Under the pieces are notes generated by a model, which was not told where the DNA came from, ran no database searches, and was given only the letters and a program-made list of their open reading frames with translations. Made by a program: the position numbers and the translations under genes. Of a stretch of 64,000 bases of DNA, positions 24,074 through 35,556 are shown piece after piece. Numbering within the stretch: position 1 is the first letter of the stretch; every line of letters begins with the position of its first letter. The stretch covers positions 239,071,803-239,135,802 of the forward strand of contig OV884059.1 in assembly GCA_930367215.1 (NCBI GenBank), read 5' to 3'. This stretch comes from Pollenia angustigena (Eukaryota > Arthropoda > Insecta > Diptera > Polleniidae).

Positions 24074-24796
24074 GTTCGTAATTTAGGAGTCGGCCCTATG
24101 GAGGTGAAATAAGCAAGCCCCAAATTCGATTTGTGTTCACAATATTTCTCTAGAACTAACTTACCTATAACCAAGTTGGAGATAGAAGGTTGGTGACTCC
24201 AACCCTTCAGGGGATTCCAATACAAAAAAGCTGAACTTTCTTAAAAATTTAATATATATAACCTAACCGCGAAATTAAAGCATACAGCTTAAATAATTTT
24301 GAATTTGATATTTGCAATAAAAATTTTTTTATTTACAAGACAGTTTTGTTCTAAACTCCAATTTAGAATTTTTTAATAATTTTTCAACAAAATCGAAAAA
24401 ATTGAGATTTGCACTCCAGCATCTTGTTAAAAACATTTTTGAGAATGAAAATAAAAAACTTTAAAAATATCCCCCAGTGCAATTGGGCAGTGTATTGAAT
24501 GATCAAAAGGGTAAAATTCTTTTCTTTTTTTATTAAGTTGCAATTAATGAAATGCAGAGTTCTATGACACAAACTACAAAGACTACACTGAAAGTTTGGA
24601 AAAAAAAACCATGCCAAAGGTCAAATGACAATATACAAAATCAATTTTTAATATTTCATGAAATTGATAACAAAATATTGTGGGATATATTTATATTTTG
24701 ATGAAATTTGATTAATTGCTAATTGAAAATTCAAAAAAAAAAAATCAAAATTATTTTAAACACATGAGAGCAAAGATTACCCAACACATTTTTAAA
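24074..24796. other. No feature recognised
   Basis: I could not identify a gene, terminal repeat or structured RNA here. Confidence 0.5.
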
Positions 24797-25275
24797 GTAA
24801 ACAAGTAAGAGTGCTATATTCAACTCAGTTGAGTTGTAATTACTTTTGATGTTTTATAGCAAAGTTGTAAACCATAATAAAAAATTACAAATCAACTTAT
24901 TTGAGTTGTGAAGCGAATATTTATATTCGCCAAAATAGTTTGTGCCATATATGTGTGTTTGTTTGTTTTCTTTTATCTTTTTTGACGAGTTTTTATGTAG
25001 CAAAAAAACGCAAAAATTCTTAGTTTCTTTAAATAGATGAAATAAAAAAGAAGGGTGATAACGAATATCATATTGGGCATTATGCCAGTATATGTAAACA
25101 AATGTGAAGGGAGGGGGGGGGGGGGTGGAGACGGACAACCGGATTTGAACTTCGCTTTTCATAAGGACCCAGAATATATATACTTTATAGGGTGTAGGAT
25201 CAATATTGTAGAAATTACAAACGGAATGACCAAATTATATATACCCTTTTACCTTCGGTGAAGGGTATAAAAAGG
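24797..25275 (-). mobile_element. DINE-like Helentron relic, second subfamily
   Basis: Reading on the minus strand the ends are TTTTTATACCCTTCACC and TTACTTGTTTAC. It shares the GGACCCAGAATATATATAC and GAAATTACAAACGGAATGAC segments with 11080-11262. A run of 13 G with one flanking GGGA block at 25110-25127 replaces the usual central microsatellite. Confidence 0.7.
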
Positions 25276-25458
25276 CGGTTTCATTCAAATATCAGCAAAA
25301 TAAAAGTAAATTTTTTTAATTATAAACAGAAAATATTACGGATTTACTTCTTTAAGCTGTAGCATTTGGAACTTATTGATATTAAAAAACTTATTTGACA
25401 AAATATGCGAGATGTTCTCTTTTCGAAAGTGCATATTCAGTAAAATATGAAATAAGCT

Positions 25459-26132
25459 ATAAATAATTAGTATTGTGGTTATTTTGTTGAACTATTTATG
25501 GTTTTTAATCCAAATTTTTAATATTTTTAATTAGGCTTAAGTTCATGAAATTTAATTTTTATTAAATTATTTTTATGAAGAAAGGAATTTTACAACATGA
25601 AAATCAATTAAAATTGTTATTGATAATCTTTCATTCTTGACGTGGCTCGGGCTCGAACCCTGGCCGGCAGGTTACCATGACATGTTTCGATCGCAACCAC
25701 TCGATCTCCTCAGATGGATTTGCCTTCTTACACTCGCAGCCATCGACGACTGCTGACGTCACTAGTCAAACATCAATCCTTAAACCAAATTGTATTTTAA
25801 CATTTGGTAGATCGAAATTTGCTTTCCTGAATGATTATCCATTTTAATTGATTTTACATATTTTTTCCTTTACTTCTGTTTTTTCGTACTTTCGTCAAGA
25901 ATTTTTCTTGAAGTCCAAGTACATTTTTTTGTTTTTTTCCACTTTGTCTTTCTCTTTTCTGTTGACCTTTTTCAGCACAACTTGAAGGACAAATGTACAC
26001 ATAGAGCTCGTGCCTTAGCTTTAACAATAATTAGTATTGTGGTTATTTTGTTGAACTATTTATGGTTTTTAATCCAAATTTTTAATATTTTTAATTAGGC
26101 TTAAGTTCATGAAATTTAATTTTTATTAAATT
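25459..26132 (-). mobile_element. Hammerhead-bearing non-autonomous retroelement, copy 2
   Basis: About 1.2 units of the ribozyme-bearing repeat lie on the minus strand. The first 105 bp (from TTAGTATTGTGGTTATTTTG) are repeated 564 bp later at 26031-26132, so the insertion is a partial tandem copy. It contains one intact hammerhead (25666-25724). No target duplication is obvious at this locus. No protein is encoded. Confidence 0.8.
25666..25724 (-). ncRNA. Type I hammerhead ribozyme
   Basis: On the minus strand the motif reads GGCAAATCCAT, CTGAGGA, stem II GATCG/CGATC with an 8-nt loop, GAA, ACATGTC and ATGG...TGCC. All core residues are intact and predicted cleavage falls between 25679 and 25678. 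The outer stem I has 4 bp here instead of 5. Confidence 0.87.
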
Positions 26133-26438
26133 TGAGTTTCAGTGAAACATACAACACGTCTCATTATATTGAAACTCACAATGTAAACATTTTTTTTTTT
26201 TTTTGCAAAAAACCTCCATAACAAAATTTTGTTAAAAATCTTGTTATAAAATTCAAAAATATAATTCAAGACAGAAAAGTTTTTAAACAGTTTCCATTGT
26301 TTTTTCGCAGTTGAATTTATCATTTTTATAACACGCTGTGGTAGTTTTTTATTATTTACTTATCAAATATTTTTGTGTGCAAGTAGACAACATTTTTTCG
26401 TTTCTATCATCAACAAGTTAAAGTGCAATATTTTCTAA

Positions 26439-27072
26439 AGGCGCCCATACACGACATGTATTTGTCATCTGACATGTCAAATTTTCAAGTCACATGTAAT
26501 TGTTCATGTCTGTCAAATGTGCTGTTTTACATAAGGTTTATAATATTCGGTCACAAACGTACATGTAATTTGCTTCTGACATTGTCTCTGTTTTTTTCGC
26601 ATTGTTATTGCAAAAACCAAAGTAGTTCTCGGTTTCAAAATAGCTTGCTGCCGCCACGAAAATATTTATTTGCGCCGTAAAATAATTTAGCCATCTTAAC
26701 ATTTTTTTCTTTTATTTTAAAGATACCAATTTAGAATTTTATAATGAAACGGTTTTTATGTATATATTTACATAAATTCTATTCAATGGTAAGATGAGCA
26801 TACATATCTTGGTATTGTAAAATATTAACTTCAGCCGGCTAATGATTCCGTCAATAGTTGACGCCGCTGCCAGTTTCTTCCCGGCATGGATTTCTGATGT
26901 CAGATGGTTTGTCAGAAGAAAATAGAGCACGCTCTAATTAAAATTTTGTCAGATGACTTTGCGTCTGACTTTTAAAGCAGCAAAGTTAAAAAGGTAACAC
27001 ACGACATGTATGTGTTTTGCAGTGGGAAATTTGACATGTCAGATGACAAAAACATGTCGTCTATACGCTCCT
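26439..27072. mobile_element. Harbinger-like MITE with TAA duplication
   Basis: The ends AGGCGCCCATACACGACATG and the inverse AGGAGCGTATAGACGACATG extend into a shared TTTGTCATCTGACATGTCAA. TAA is repeated at 26436-26438 and 27073-27075. The about 45-bp terminal repeats hold several ACATGT/TGACATGTCA palindromes. The interior has no transposase. Confidence 0.78.
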
Positions 27073-27075
27073 TAA

Positions 27076-27521
27076 AGCCACATGAATTAAATTTTTATTA
27101 AATCTGCTTTGCGTGGCACAAATTTTTCAAAATTTTCCCTTTTCGTTAACGACAGTTTGTCAAATAAACGACATCATGTAGATGACTGCAAAATAATAAC
27201 TCAAGGAGAAGGGAGACAAAAGTTATTAAAATATGACAACAATAATGAAGGTAACAGGTTAAAGGTCATATTTTTATAAAAAAATGTGTACTGTTAACAT
27301 AAATAAATCTCATTTAAATATTTTTTTTCTAAGAAATGTTGCAAAAGAGGCAAGCAAAAAAAAATTTGAAAAATTTTTCGTACAAAAAAGAAATAGAATA
27401 CAGACAACCCAATAAGGAAATTCAATAAAATTGAGGTTACTTTTATTAAACTTTTCGTTGCCACAACTACCTTTGACATGCTATAACTATTGTACATAAG
27501 TCTAACTCAATCATATTGTGA
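27076..27521. other. Pre-insertion flank of the copia element; nothing recognised
   Basis: This AT-rich sequence shows no gene or terminal repeat. A short stretch near 27082 resembles the AATTTTTATTAAAT end of the ribozyme unit but is too simple to interpret. Confidence 0.4.
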
Positions 27522-27526
27522 TTACA

Positions 27527-27689
27527 TGTTGAAATAATTTGTTCCAAAATATTACTTGTTCATAATTTTACTTTGATACATTTTAATTATTTCAATTGAA
27601 TATGTTTTGTATTTTTTGTTACTTGAATAAATAAAATTTTCTTTATTCTTGAATATTGAATCAGCAAATAAAAGTCGTTTTTGTCAAAA
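27527..27689 (+). repeat. copia 5' LTR
   Basis: This 163-bp LTR starts TGTTGAAATAATTTG and ends TTTTTGTCAAAA. It contains an AATAAA-type signal within CTTGAATAAATAAAATTT. It differs from the right LTR by a single C/T change (GATACATT versus GATATATT). Confidence 0.93.
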
Positions 27690-27703
27690 GGTTATGGGTC
27701 CAG
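27690..27703 (+). promoter_or_regulatory. copia primer-binding site (initiator tRNA-Met, internal)
   Basis: Immediately after the LTR, GGTTATGGGTCCAG is complementary, with one mismatch, to the anticodon stem-loop region of the insect initiator tRNA-Met. Priming from a tRNA half-molecule rather than the 3' end is the known peculiarity of copia. Confidence 0.8.
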
Positions 27704-27728
27704 ATTACGTCAGTCAATTTAAACTATA

Positions 27729-28772
27729 ATGGAGTCTGAATCTAAGATTGAAAAATTGAATGACGCAAGTCAATGGTCAACATGGAAGTTTCAAGTTAAA
27801 ATCACATTGATTGCTGCAGATGTTTATGAAGCAGTTACTGGGGATGAAGAATGTCCACAAAATGATGATTGTAAGATTCGTGCGTGGCGAAAAAAGGATG
27901 CCAAGGCTCAACAAATTATAGGGATTTCGGTTGGAGATATACATATTACTAATTGTGATTCTGCTAAAGCTATGTGGACTAAAGAAAGAAAAAATGAATC
28001 TAGTTTGTTAATGCTTCATCAACAGTTTTTTAATTTTACGAAAGACGCTGGTGAAAATATGATATCCTACATTGCAAGACTTGAAGAATTGGTTCAACGT
28101 TTAAGAGATTTAAAAGAAACAATATCAGATGATATGGTAATAACAAAGATAATACTATCCCTACCTTCTGAATATGCAGCTTTTAGTAGTGCATGGAAGT
28201 CAGCAAGTAAGATAGAACGCACATTAAATACCCTTAGATCAAGATTAGTTATTGAAGAAGAACGTTCAATCTGTCGTGGACAAATTGAGCGAGTTGAAGC
28301 ACTGACTGCATCAAAGGGTTTATAAAATTATAGTAATAAAGGTGTTAAAAATGCAAAGAAAAGTAAAACTTGCCACAATGGTGGCAATTTAAATAATTTC
28401 AGACCTAATAGCCGATGTTACATATGTGGTGAAGAAGGTCATTGGAAGCATAATTGTCCTGAACGCAACTCGACTAGAAATTTTACAGCTTTAAATTCCG
28501 ATGCCAATGATTTCAAAGTTACAAATAATAATTGGTTATCAGACTCTGGTGCAAGTCATCACATGACATCTAATCGTTGCTGGTTTCATTCTTATCATTC
28601 AGAAGTAGGAAATGTACAAAATTCAAGAGGCACTATTCAAGCACATGGAATTGGAACAATTTACGTAAGAATATTTGATGATGTAAATTGGAGAAATGGA
28701 ATTCTTAAATTCTTAAACAAATTTATTTTCACAAAACCATGCTTTGGATCAGGGTTTAAGTGTCGAAGGTAA
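27729..28772 (+). pseudogene. copia gag and protease region
   Basis: A 198-codon frame from ATG 27729 is the capsid-like Gag part (the IEKLNDASQWSTWKFQVK start is typical of copia-type UBN2 Gag). It ends at a TAA (28323-28325) that lies in frame before the rest. The same frame continues into a CCHC zinc knuckle (CYICGEEGHWKHNC, near 28419-28460) and the aspartic protease active site WLSDSGASHHM (near 28533), then degenerates. The stop appears to be a point mutation. In intact elements Gag packages the RNA and the protease processes the polyprotein. Confidence 0.85.
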
Positions 28773-29653
28773 CAGCAATGAAATAAAATTTAAGCGAAAA
28801 TCTGATCAAAAGGTTGTTGTTGATGGACAATGTCATGGAAATGTAACTGTTGTCTGTATAAAAGTATTAATTACTCAGGCTTATTTAGCAACAAACGAAA
28901 ATTCAACACTAAATCTATGGCACGAAAGATTAGCCCATCAAAATAATGAACAAATTCGAAAAATTTTGAAAGAAAATAATATCTCTTACGAAGATAATAA
29001 TTTTGTGTGTGAAGCTTGCATGTATGGGAAACATCATAGAAGTAGTTTTAAAGTTCGTGAAATTGTATCAAATAAGTGTGGTCAAATTGTTCATGCTGAC
29101 GTTTGCGGACCAGTTCAAGTTGAATCTATTGGTGGTTCAAGGTATTTTCTTATTATAAAAGATGATTTTTCTCATTATCGTTTCGTTTTTTTTTATGAAA
29201 TATAAATCTGAGAGATTAGCAAAAAATTCATATGGCCATTATATAAAAATTTTTCGTTCTGACAATGGAACTGAATTTGTAAATAATAAAATGAAAAAGC
29301 TATTTGAAAACGAAGGTGTTCGTCATCAAAGAGCTGTCCCTTTTACTCCACAGCAAAACGGTTCTGCAGAAAGGGAAATAAGAACTATTATGGAAGCTGC
29401 TCGTACAATGATTTATGCAAAAGACATTCCCTTAAAATTTTGGGCAGAAGCAGTTAACACAGCTGTATATGTAATCAATCGCTCAGGAACTAGTACTGTG
29501 ACAAAGAAAACTCCTTACGAACTCTGGATGGGTAAAAAGTGTAAAATAATTTTTTTTATGCCATTTGGTAGTGAAATTTTTACTCACATACCTAAAGGAA
29601 AACGAAGTAAATTAAATGCTAAATCAGAAAAGTGCATCTTTGTTGGTTATGAT
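28744..29653 (+). pseudogene. copia integrase region, frameshifted and interrupted
   Basis: A frame from about 28744 holds the GAG-pre-integrase zinc domain (LWHERLAH ... CEACMYGKH) and the first catalytic Asp in IVHADVCGPV. A T-rich run near 29190 shifts the frame. The next frame (29162-29656) carries the second Asp in FRSDNGTEF and the Glu in NGSAEREIR, completing the D,D-35-E set. The sequence KCIFVGYD is then cut by the hAT insertion. Integrase would insert the cDNA, but this copy cannot make it in one frame. Confidence 0.87.
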
Positions 29654-30334
29654 TAGGGTATTCATTCGGTTAACCGTTAATCGGTTAACCGATTAATTAC
29701 TACCCGATTAACTGATCGGTTAATTTAAAATTGGCTATTTTCGATTAACGATTAAACCGGTTAATTTCAGTCGGTTAACCGATTAACCGATGTAATAAAA
29801 TTTTGAATTTGTTTGTAGATCATAATATTTTTTTTGTGTGTTTAAATTATTTTTTTTCATCTCATATACAAAAGTTATGTGATTAGAAAATATTTTTTCA
29901 TACAATATATTTCCTACATTCTTAAAGTACAGTACAAAAAGAAACTTAGGAATTCGGAAATAAATTTTTTGCAAAATGTTCTGTGCTGAGCTTTGCTAGG
30001 ATGAGTCATATGATGACCTAACAACAGAAGAGACTTTCGATAATAACGCAAACAACCTTTTAACAGAATAAGAGTAAACCATTAGAAGTGTTAAAAATTT
30101 AAAAAAAATTAAAACAGGACTTTAATGGCCTAATGGAAGATCTTTAGTTTTTCTATATCTGTGGCATTTTGACAAAACATCTTAACCCTGCTGTTAAGTT
30201 AGAAAAAACTTACGAATGTTAGGTTAATGGACCATTTGGTACATATAAACAGCTAATGTAAAAAACATGTATGGGATATCCCTTTTTTGTTTTTTTTATC
30301 AATATAGATTAAATATGTAAAAGGCAATTGTGGG

Positions 30335-30880
30335 ATGCCTCGTTTTTTGATTTTTGTTGTCAAGAAATACAAATATTTGCAGTTCAGTTTGTGTGTTGTT
30401 TCTAACGGTTCAGACATGAACTTTGGGACCGTTGGCAATTACTTCTCCCAATGTCTTACAATTGTCACGAAAATGTCACCATTAATAAGCAAATTGTTGC
30501 ATTCAACATCAAAACCAGAAAAATATGAATCGAAATTTTGGTTATCGGTGTACTTTAAGTCAGGCTACAAATGGAAAATACAACCATACCTTGGTAAGTC
30601 TAGAAATGCACAGCCTGAAAAGAACCAAGGGCAACACGTTGTATTGGACTTGACAGAAGGCTTGAATGGGCAAAATATAACAGGCGACATTTTTTTCCAA
30701 TTTTGAGTTGGTAAAAAACTTCAGGAAAAGAAACTTACATATGTAGGGTTTTAAGGTGGCGTAGATACTGCTGATCATATGGTTGGTTCCTACAGCACAA
30801 AACGCAAAACAAATCGATGGCCAAACATGTATTTGGAAACATACTTGATATGTCCGCTTTGAAGGCATACATACTATTTT
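30335..30880 (+). pseudogene. piggyBac transposase fragment (DDE_Tnp_1_7)
   Basis: Translation from about 30365 gives SVYFKSGYKWKIQPYLGKSR, then PEKNQGQHVVLDLTEGLNGQ and NITGDIFF, matching the core of piggyBac transposases, with Ile-Phe-Phe where an intact family member has Asn-Phe-Phe after the catalytic Asp. After a stop and frame change, GVDTADHMVGSYSTKRKTNR (near 30755) matches the next conserved block. Several stops and missing stretches show it is inactive. Confidence 0.8.
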
Positions 30881-31138
30881 ATAAATAAATAAAATAAATT
30901 TTTCTAAATTACAATGGAACAAAATAATAGCTACGTTTTACACTCAACACTAATGTGTATTTAGCGTGTTAAATATTGAATGCAAAGTTTGTACTAAAAG
31001 CGATATTCACCATGCTTGTAGCAATTTTCAACAATAAATTTTCTTATAATTCCAATAAACGTTAACAGCACTAATTTTCAATAATTAATGTCAGCTGTTG
31101 TTAAAAATTTTGCGACAAAAAAAATATAAGCAAAGTAA

Positions 31139-31533
31139 GTCCCCATTTACACTAGGGACATTTCTTGCCGGACAGACGAAGTTTGATGGCGAGGGGTCGA
31201 AAAGGTAGAGTGTGTAGTACATGACTATCTGTACTGAACATTTTTTCATTTCCCTTTTTTACTTTTCGTAGTTTACATAGTCCCAATTTACACTAGGGGC
31301 ATTTCTTGCCGGACAGACGAAGTTTGATGGCGAGGGGTCGAAAAGGAAGAGTGTGTAGTACATGACTATCTGTACTAGACATTTTTTCATTTCTCTTTCT
31401 TACTTTTCGTAGTTTACATACAAGTATTAATTTCTGTCTGACTTCTAATGTTTCATATGTAAACGCTTCAGGTAAGATTAAAAGAGAATTCAAAAAATGT
31501 CCGGCAAGAAATGTCCCTAGTGTAAATTGGGAC
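31139..31533. mobile_element. Harbinger-like MITE with duplicated left end
   Basis: The ends GTCCC(A/C)ATTTACACTAGG are inverted and TAA is duplicated at 31136-31138 and 31534-31536. The first 141 bp are tandemly repeated (31139-31279 and 31280-31420) with few differences, so the MITE has two left termini. It interrupts the piggyBac relic. Confidence 0.8.
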
Positions 31534-31791
31534 TAACTAAAAATCACAATATAACGCAAATTGTCCGCAAACACAAGAAAAAATGCTTACTTGCATAAAA
31601 AAGTACTTTACGCAGATGCAAAAAAGGGTATTATCTCACACTCAGTTATAACTGCGGGTAAGAAATGGAACAAATTTGCCATTTATTGTTGCAACATATT
31701 TAGAAAGAAAAACGACAACTTCTCACATTTTTGCATATATTTTTAGAATGGAATAAAAACCCGCACGAATGGTAGCATATATGGAACATTA

Positions 31792-31983
31792 TTGTCAGAA
31801 AAGAAAACACACAAGTCTGAGATAAAATGCTCCATTTGCAGCCAGTTTATTTGCAAAACTAACCGAAAAACATTTTGCTCATCATGCAATGAATATTATT
31901 ATAAATACTTATTTTTTTTAAATAAATGTAAAAAAATCAAAGAAAACCAAAGAACATATACTATGGACCAAATGGTCCCTTAA
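31792..31983 (+). pseudogene. piggyBac C-terminal Cys-rich domain fragment
   Basis: The KCSICSQFICKTNRKTFCSSC segment follows the layout of the cysteine-rich C-terminus found in piggyBac transposases. It lies on the same strand and downstream of the core fragment, on the far side of the MITE, as expected. The frame starts mid-protein. It ends in unrelated residues. Confidence 0.6.
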
Positions 31984-32875
31984 CCTAAGATTCGTAAATT
32001 TATATTTTTCTCAGTCCTGTTTTAAGTCAGAACCTAGAATTTTTGAAAAAACCGTTATTTTATAAAAAGACCACGTGAGCTAAAAAACTAAGTCAGTATA
32101 TATCACCCTTCAAAAATTACAAAGGAATAAATTCAAAAATTGGACCAAATGGGCTTAACCTAACAGCAGGGTTAAGTAGAGAAAAGATAGCAAAAAAGTT
32201 TTTAAAACAAACTCGGTGAAAAAATGATTTTTATCAAATAATTTAATACACCGAAATTAAAGAATAATTTCGTTTGTAATACAAAATTTTAAAAACGTGA
32301 GCAAAAATATTTTTTGAATGAAAATTTGTACGATTAACAACAATTTTTTTCAACTTTTTAAATTTGACTTAAGATGTTTTGTCAAAATGCCACAGATATT
32401 ATACGTTACTTTCGATTTCTCCAACATCTACGATAAATGAAAGAGTGCTTTCCAAGTGAAGTTTAATCGAAACAAATGAAAAGAATCGCCTAAATCCATA
32501 ACATAAAAACCAAATTGTTTTTCTAAAAGATTATTTTATAAGATCTCCTTAAACTATTGAAATAACTAAAAAATTATCTCACATTAAAAAATATGTATTA
32601 CATATTTATGAATTATTTTTTTGTTTGGTCGTTTGAGATCAAGAAATGTTATGTTTGTTTTGTTATTGTTGTTTTTTTTTACTATAAACTCCAAATAATA
32701 AAAAATGTTGCATTTTTATTTAATGAAATTACTAAATTTATAAGAACAACATCATTAATCGGTTAACCGATCAAAAACAAAATTAACCGATTATCAACCG
32801 ATTAAACCAAAACCTCGGTTAATTAATCGAGCGATTAACCGATTAAAGCAAAAGCCCGATTAAATGAATACCCTA

Positions 32876-33294
32876 GTTATGATGAAAATGTAAAGGGATA
32901 TCGTGTATGGAATCCCAACAAAAATATAATTGAATATTCAAGAGATGTAAAGTTATTTAATTCAGATTTAACTGTTATCAATGCCAAGAAAGAACGTTTA
33001 AAATAAAACGCTGTTTTAGAACTAGGGAAGGAAAATACAGATATAAAAATGGATATAAATGAAATTGATACCCACAATTCCGATAACGAAGATTTTAAAG
33101 ATGCTTGCGAAAATGTAGTTAGCAATGCTGACCCAAGTGAACCAGTTTTAGATTCAGAATTGGTTGAAAGTTCTAACAACAATAATGCCAATGATTTACA
33201 GCAAAATTTAATTGAAATAAAGCAAAATCAAAACACTCGACGTCTTAAGAAAAACACTAGAGAGCTTTCTTACTTGAACGAGCATAATATATAG
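32876..33294 (+). pseudogene. copia integrase C-terminus and linker
   Basis: After the hAT copy of the duplication the frame resumes with ENVKGYRVWNPN and SRDVKLFN, a conserved stretch at the end of copia integrases. A TAA at about 33003 interrupts it. The acidic, Asn-rich stretch up to 33294 corresponds to the variable linker before reverse transcriptase. Confidence 0.78.
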
Positions 33295-33356
33295 TAGAAA
33301 AACAGCTAAGAGACAAATCGAAACGTTTAATAAATACAACGGATGCTAGTGGTTTT

Positions 33357-34299
33357 GTGTCTTTGATTATGGAGGAACCTAAGAGTTTTAAACAAGCAAT
33401 GAGCTCTACAAATAAGAATAAGTGGTTAACTGCCATGAATGATGAAGTAAAATCTTTAGAAGAAAATCAAACATGGATTTTAGTAGAATCTCCACCAGGT
33501 AAAAAGATTATAAATAATAAATGGATATTTAAAATAAAGCATCGGTTAGATAAGAGTATAGAAAGATTTAAAGCTCGACTTGTTGCCCGTGGTTTTACCC
33601 AAGAAGACGGAATCGATTGCGAGGAAGTTTTTAGTCCTGTTGTAAAATTTACATAGATTCGTATACTTTTATCTCTAGGTTTAAATGATGGTACTGGTAA
33701 GTCTGCAAATTACAAAAAATTTTGTATGGACTTAATTAAGCAGGCAGCAGGCGTCACAGTGCTGGAATCTGAAATTCACCACATTTATTTAAAAATACAA
33801 ACTTAAACAATTGGAATCTGATTCATTTGTATTTGCGAATTTAGATAAAACTCTTATTTTGGCCTTGTATGTTGATGATGGATTAATTACAGCGATGTCT
33901 AAAGAACAAATAAAAAACGAAATTGCCTATTTACAAACTAATTTTGATGTAAAATTTTTTGAAGCTAAATGTTTCCTTGGCTTAGGGATAGGTCGTTATA
34001 CTGATAGGTCTATATACTTATGCCAACCGAATTATACTAAAAAGATTCTTAAAAGATTTAAGATGGATGATTGCAATGGAGTTTCAACACCCATAGATGC
34101 TAATCAAGTATTTGAAAGATTTGAGAATTCAAACAATTCTATTTGTCCATACCGAGAAACTGTTGGAAGTTTACTTTATTTAGCAATTGCCACAAGACCT
34201 GATTTAAGTTTTGCAGTGGGAGTTGTAGGTCGTTTTATGGATAGTCCTAATGAGGCACAAGTGAATGCTGTTAAGCGTATCTTAAAGTATTTAAAGGTA
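33357..34299 (+). pseudogene. copia reverse transcriptase, internally deleted
   Basis: The frame at 33357-33656 has the N-terminal RVT_2 block (EEPKSFKQAMSS, NKWIFKIKHR, ARLVARGFTQ, FSPVVKFT). The part that should carry the first catalytic Asp (the DVKTAF region) is missing or replaced between about 33680 and 33800. The frame at 33811-34299 retains the catalytic YVDDGLI, then LGLGIGRY and ATRPDLSFAVGVVGRFM, ending at ILKYLK where the TA-target element begins. Loss of a catalytic Asp means that reverse transcriptase activity is excluded for this copy. Confidence 0.87.
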
Positions 34300-35554
34300 C
34301 ACACAGAAAACAAATTGGTTGGGAAACGGTTGCAGTAATAAAATATTGATCAAGTAACATGATTTATTATTGCAACCATTAAAAATGTATAGTTCTAACT
34401 GATTTTTAATTCTCTTGATTATAAAAATGATGTTCCAACTGAAATATGATTCCTTCAATTCTTTTATTAGTTATGATAACTAATTTAATTAAGTTCTAAA
34501 AATTAGTACAAATGGTTAGAATCACAACCGAATTTAATATAGGGCAATACTGAATATTGGTCATTGCAATCAATAATTTGCTTTCGTCAATAAATTTTGT
34601 AATATAAATGATTATTCATTTATTGCAGCTAATTATTGATTGTTGGAATAGATTCAATTCGAGTACAACAAATGAAAATATAATTATTCGGAATTCACAA
34701 CCAAAAAATAGTTAAAAGCCCCAATTACTTACTAAATTTTCTGTCAAAACATTTGATAGATTAAATTAATTTTTAATATTTTATTTAAAAAATATCTTTG
34801 CGGTCAAAAATGGAAAATGTGAAAAACTTAATAAATAGGGGTAAGTAATTTACGTATTCTTATAGGTATTTACATATACACGTACATACATATGTTTGTA
34901 TGAACGTATGTATTTTTTTATACCCTGCAAATTATATTGGACTTCTTGATCCATTTTGATACTGGACTGGTCCAATGTAGTGCAAGTATGGACCATGTCA
35001 TTATTAAAAAGAGTTTGCAGTGAAACGACATGTCTTCCTTTTTAACGGCATGTTTTCGTTTTGAAACGATTTCAAAGCTAATCCTCTGGAGTATACCATG
35101 GAGTATGTTTTAAGACTTCCCCTTTGTAATGCAAGCTGGGTTATATGGTCCTGCCCTAGGACATCGTACTGTAAAATAAACCATATTTTCCATTCATTGA
35201 GATTACCTTTGGACAAGTCTTTGCCCCTTATGGGCTACATTTGACCGGTTAAAAAAATATATTGATAACGACAATCAAATCTCTTGTTATGAACACCAAT
35301 TATGTGTTAATTCAGGTACACCTATCATTTATTCGGGTATAAGCACAATTTTGTTTCTAATAATCATACTAACAACTCACAATATCTGTTGTTATGACTG
35401 ATAGTGTACTAAAATTCAAATGTTGCTATCAAACCTATTATGCTAAGCAACGAAATTTTCAGTAATTGGAACCGAATTGTGTGATAGTACATGCAACCGA
35501 CGAAATTCGATTGGCGCCAAATTCGGTTGTGATCACGAATCTGTTTTCTCTGTG
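34300..35554 (+). mobile_element. TA-target non-autonomous element, copy 2
   Basis: The element starts CACACAGAAAACA and ends TGTTTTCTCTGTG between TA duplications. It matches copy 1 (2350-3583) along its length. Its removal with one TA joins the two copia reading frames in register, so the insertion point is precise. Confidence 0.87.
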
Positions 35555-35556
35555 TA

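Larger units (their letters stand above)
30186..32171 (+). mobile_element. piggyBac element relic
   Basis: The ends CCCTGCTGTTAAG and the inverse CCCTGCTGTTAGG are flanked by TTAA on both sides (30182-30185, 32172-32175), the piggyBac target. It carries decayed transposase segments in plus orientation and is interrupted by the MITE at 31139-31533. The element sits wholly inside the hAT element. Confidence 0.85.
29654..32875. mobile_element. hAT-type element inserted in copia, itself a host for piggyBac
   Basis: The ends TAGGGTATTCATT are inverted and the 8-bp duplication GTTATGAT flanks the element (29646-29653, 32876-32883), as expected for hAT. Both termini are rich in CGGTTAACCGATTAA dyads. 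A TATCTGTGGCATTTTGACAA segment occurs on both sides in inverse orientation (about 30152 and 32380). There is no hAT transposase. Without the piggyBac relic it would be about 1.2 kb. A diverged copy of the same family lies at 36495-37620. Confidence 0.85.

Noticed and set aside
25110..25127. A run of G as a possible G-quadruplex regulatory site
   Set aside because: It sits at the usual microsatellite position of a DINE-like relic and is more simply read as microsatellite change.
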